A DNA stretch of 64,000 nt from Symbiodinium microadriaticum (Eukaryota; Sar; Dinophyceae; Suessiales; Symbiodiniaceae), in NCBI GenBank assembly GCA_001939145.1, contig LSRX01000056.1, positions 305,390 to 369,389 on the forward strand. The letters are read 5' to 3'. Shown here piece by piece: positions 61,363 through 64,000 of the stretch; the first letter of the stretch is position 1, and each line of letters starts with the position of its first letter. A program made the position numbers and the translations under genes. A model generated the notes under the pieces. The model made no database searches, had not been told where the DNA came from, and saw only the letters and a program-made list of their open reading frames with translations.

Positions 61363-62900
61363 GATGTGGCAGGAGATTTATAGACTCCTAGGGTTCCGTC
61401 TTTTTTCTCGCCAGAGCAGAAGCAGACTATGACCAGTCTGGTTGCTGCAAGATCTGCACCTGGGAAGAACAATCGTGTGATTGTCGCCTCCTAATCGGCA
61501 ACGTGGCTCTGAGCTGCTGGCCTGGCGACCTTCGCAAAGCACGCCGAGGACCCCGAAGAGCACCTCTGGGAGGTGCTGAGCGTCGGTGCAGCGTCAAAGA
61601 GCGTCCTCTCAGCTGTGGCTCCGACCGTGGCACTGCCCAGTCGGACCTCAGCGGGCCAAGGGCCAAGCAGGGGGCCGTACGTCACAAGTTTTGCTCTGAG
61701 GATCTGGGCTGGAAGAAAGCCTTCGTCGAATTCCAAGGACAACCTCCAGCAAACGAGTCTTGAGCCAAGGCGTCTAAAGGTCATTGTATGAAGCATGCCA
61801 GCCAAAAAGCAGGGGCTTTGCAGACGGAGCAGTGCCTGAGCATGCGAATCCAAAGCTTCCCGATGATAGATGCGGCCTCGCAGACCCGCCTAGCACGACC
61901 CGGCGTAGCTGATGCAGGCCGAAGCCTTGCCTCAAGTTGCCGCAGGCCGTCACTGCGTCACATGCTGGACCAGGCTTCTCAGCTTGCTGCATGCCCAGAA
62001 ACAAAGCCGGCACCTGGCGCCAGGCGAGTCGCAGGCCATTCGCCAGGTTCAGAGAGGCTGTGTGTTTTTTGGCGAGCGGCCGAGGACTCGCAGTCCAGCA
62101 CGTAGAGAGACCTGGGGGGCCAGGGCAGGGGGCAACTCGGGCGCCTGAGGAGCGGCGAGCCCAGTCTTAGCCCAAGGGGCGGCTGCGAGCTCCGATCCAG
62201 GCCTTAAAAAGGGGCAGCGTGGGGGCCCTCTACACTGGGGCGAAGCTTGGGGGGGTGTCTTTTTGCATTGAGAACGGGGCAGAGCTTCTTCAGGCAGAAG
62301 CACCCGGCCTCGGTGGACTGGCCAGGTCCCCAAGGAACTCGGACTCCTAAACTCTCTGACTCATGCCTTCGCCCCTGCTCTAAGGGCGCCCGGCAGAAGC
62401 GATGCCAACATGTGCCTTCAGAGAACAGAGCCAGCGGAGCTCCAAAAGGAGACTTCAGCAGCTGGTGAGAGCTGGTAAAAACATAGCTGGTTCAGCGGCT
62501 GGAAGGCCCTCTTGCTCCAAAAGCTCCCGAACCTGGCACGATGGTCGGCCGAGAGCTCAAAAAAAGCGCTCTAAAGGACTCTCGCGTCCGCGTCGCCTCC
62601 TCCACACTCGGCTGCCGGAAGATGGAAGGCACGTCGTGGTGCTCGTCCGAGAGATGGGGGCCTCTAGGGCAGGGGAGCAGACGGCTAAGGCTAAGCCCCG
62701 AAGCATGGGGCACAGCATAGGCAGAGAGCCTTGGCCCTGATCGCCCTTGAACTCTTCCACGTGCTCCTGGGCCGGACTCTACGACTCGAGGCTCTTTTTG
62801 ATCACGGCGCCCCTTGCCTCTACCTCCGCGATCGCGGCGTCCACTCCGGCTTCTGGCACAAAGATCCCATCCATCGTCTCGGCAAAGGCCTGGGCAGTCG
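61363..62900. other. GC-rich spacer
   Basis: Open frames occur in all directions because of GC content. One - strand stretch at about 62765-62905 (DSTAQAFAETMDGIFVPEAG, VDAAIAEVEARGAVIKKSLES then a stop) is protein-like and may be a decayed or spliced exon. Nothing recognised. Confidence 0.4.
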
Positions 62901-62903
62901 AGT

Positions 62904-62925
62904 CTTTGGCTCATTTTGGCTCAAA
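62904..62925 (+). other. Spliced-leader-like relic
   Basis: TTTGGCTCATTTTGGCTCAAAG contains CATTTTGGCTCAA, 13 bases of the dinoflagellate spliced leader (which ends GCCATTTTGGCTCAAG), preceded by a second partial copy TTTGGCTCA. This is the pattern described for genes that returned to the genome from trans-spliced mRNA. No clear coding region follows. Confidence 0.35.
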
Positions 62926-63272
62926 GCTCCCACACTCCACCACTGAGTCACTTGACCTGCCAGCCGTGGGCGATGCCCTTGCTTGCACCCTTCAAGCGGG
63001 ACTGCCAACCATCCGCCATTGGCCTGCATAGCTGCATAGGGTCACAAGCAATCGCTCATTCCCATTTGACCAATCCCACCTCAGCACTGCATGATCAGGC
63101 TCACCTGAAGGCGTCACCGAACACAAGCTCTCCACCAGCTCCTCTCGTTCTCTGAGGCCGAGATGCAAGTGCTGGCCATTGCATCCCGGGGTGGCTGCGT
63201 CAGCACCGCCGCGCACCCTTCGACTGACGACCCAGGCTCTGCACCAGGCTGCGACGGCCTGCAACGCTGTAA

Positions 63273-63999
63273 CTAGCGAGCCATGAGGCTCCTGGGGGCT
63301 TCTTTGAGGCCTCTGTGCATGACGTAGCGCTCGTGCATAGGTGTTGCCTTCCGAACACGAGGTGCAAAGAACCATCCTCCGACCCTCCCTGGCTCCCCTT
63401 TCGAAGCTAAGCCGCCTGGATCGATGACAGCCCCTGGTGGATAGCTGCCCAAGCTGCGCATGTCCCGCTGAGCGGGCGCGGCCACTTCGGGCTCTGCCCC
63501 CGCAGCAAAGCGCGCAAGGCCGCATGGCCCGCAAGGAACTTCGGGAACCTCTCTTTCTAGGGGTTTAGGAAGTGCATCTGCGCGCCAGGGCCTTGCCTCA
63601 AAGACAGGCTCCGACGCCGGCTCAGCCGACGCCGGCTCAGCCGGCGCCCACGCGGAGGTTCCCGGAGACTCTCTCGGGTCTGATCGCAAGGAGAGGCTCA
63701 GCGCGTCGAGCTCCTTTCTCAGAAGCCGCAGCTGCTCGGCTCCTTCGTCGGCTTTGTCGGCTCCCCCGTCGGCTCCGTCGGCTCCTTGGGAGCCTTCCTT
63801 CGCGCGGGTTTCCTCCACCTCTTCGAGGTCGCAGCCTCTCCGGTCCAGCGACTGGTTCAAGGAGCTGAGCTCCTGCAGGGAAGAAAGCCAAGCTGCCCTG
63901 CAGCTCTGTCCCTGAACCGCTGACCCCGCCCCGTCACGGCCTGCATCAAGCGCTGGAGCTCGCTCGGTTCAGGCTGCACCTCAGCACAGCCTGGGCCGC
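63273..63999 (-). CDS. Partial exon of unknown gene
   Basis: The frame runs from the right edge of the window. It has a helical start (AAWLSSLQELSSLNQSLDRR, CDLEEVEETRAKEG), a GAD repeat (GADGADGGADKADEGAE), a second helix (QLRLLRKELDALSLSLRS) and an Ala/Pro/Glu-rich segment. The end near 63390-63430 probably meets a splice donor. No family recognised. The coiled-coil pattern makes real coding likely. Confidence 0.45.
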
Positions 64000-64000
64000 A

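Overview
This window looks like nuclear DNA of a dinoflagellate, most likely Symbiodiniaceae. The reasons are GC-rich gene-poor sequence, many degenerate TTTAGGG/CCCTAAA tracts, short coding islands separated by long non-coding DNA, copia-type retrotransposons with very large polyproteins, and an R2-like (RLE) LINE fragment. No operons, bacterial genes, CRISPR arrays or rRNA genes are visible. The species call is an inference.

Layout. 0.4-1.03 kb is a degenerate tandem repeat built on GTTTAAAC palindromes. 4.1-27.3 kb on the + strand holds scattered coding islands: a possible signal-peptide exon, a BPI/LBP-like lipid-binding ectodomain exon, Cys-rich exons and many membrane-segment exons ending in a hydrophobic, arginine-rich tail. 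They may form one huge multi-exon receptor-like gene, or several genes. Their spacers carry telomere-like tracts, a TTTCGCAA minisatellite, a foldback element (18.3-18.7 kb) and a 5'-truncated LINE (23.6-24.97 kb). 28.64-36.07 kb plus 45.72-46.0 kb is one very AT-rich island that was hit by two copia elements.

Three complete LTR elements can be bounded exactly. E1 (30590-35074, + strand, 190-bp LTRs, near-perfect TSD AAGAA/AAGAG) is old and has lost protease, integrase and half of RT. E2 (36068-45723, - strand, 287/283-bp LTRs, TSD TTCCT) encodes a 1529-residue ORF: zinc knuckle, protease, a DNA-methyltransferase-like domain, integrase and a 2-oxoglutarate/Fe(II) dioxygenase-like domain. RT/RNase H and a small membrane ORF follow. 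E3 (48842-61362, - strand, 156-bp LTRs identical by eye, TSD GATGT) encodes CCCH-finger Gag, protease, integrase, RT, RNase H, a second 2OG dioxygenase-like domain, a long unrecognised block and a Tpt1/KptA-like RNA 2'-phosphotransferase domain.

The strongest unexplained signal is a family of about two dozen 10-14 bp mini-hairpins scattered through the coding regions of E2 and E3. Stems differ from copy to copy but stay complementary. The loops are element-specific: TTCC/TCCC/GTCA in E2 and TTGC/TCGC/GTGA in E3, the same set with the third base changed from C to G. In E3 each hairpin is flanked by GGCT...GC. Together with the three nucleic-acid-modifying enzyme domains and tRNA-anticodon-arm primer sites, these copia elements look like an unusual retrotransposon lineage.

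Most gene models here are uncertain because introns cannot be placed reliably and dinoflagellate splice sites are non-canonical. 61.4-64 kb is GC-rich, with one probable exon of a - strand gene running off the right end.
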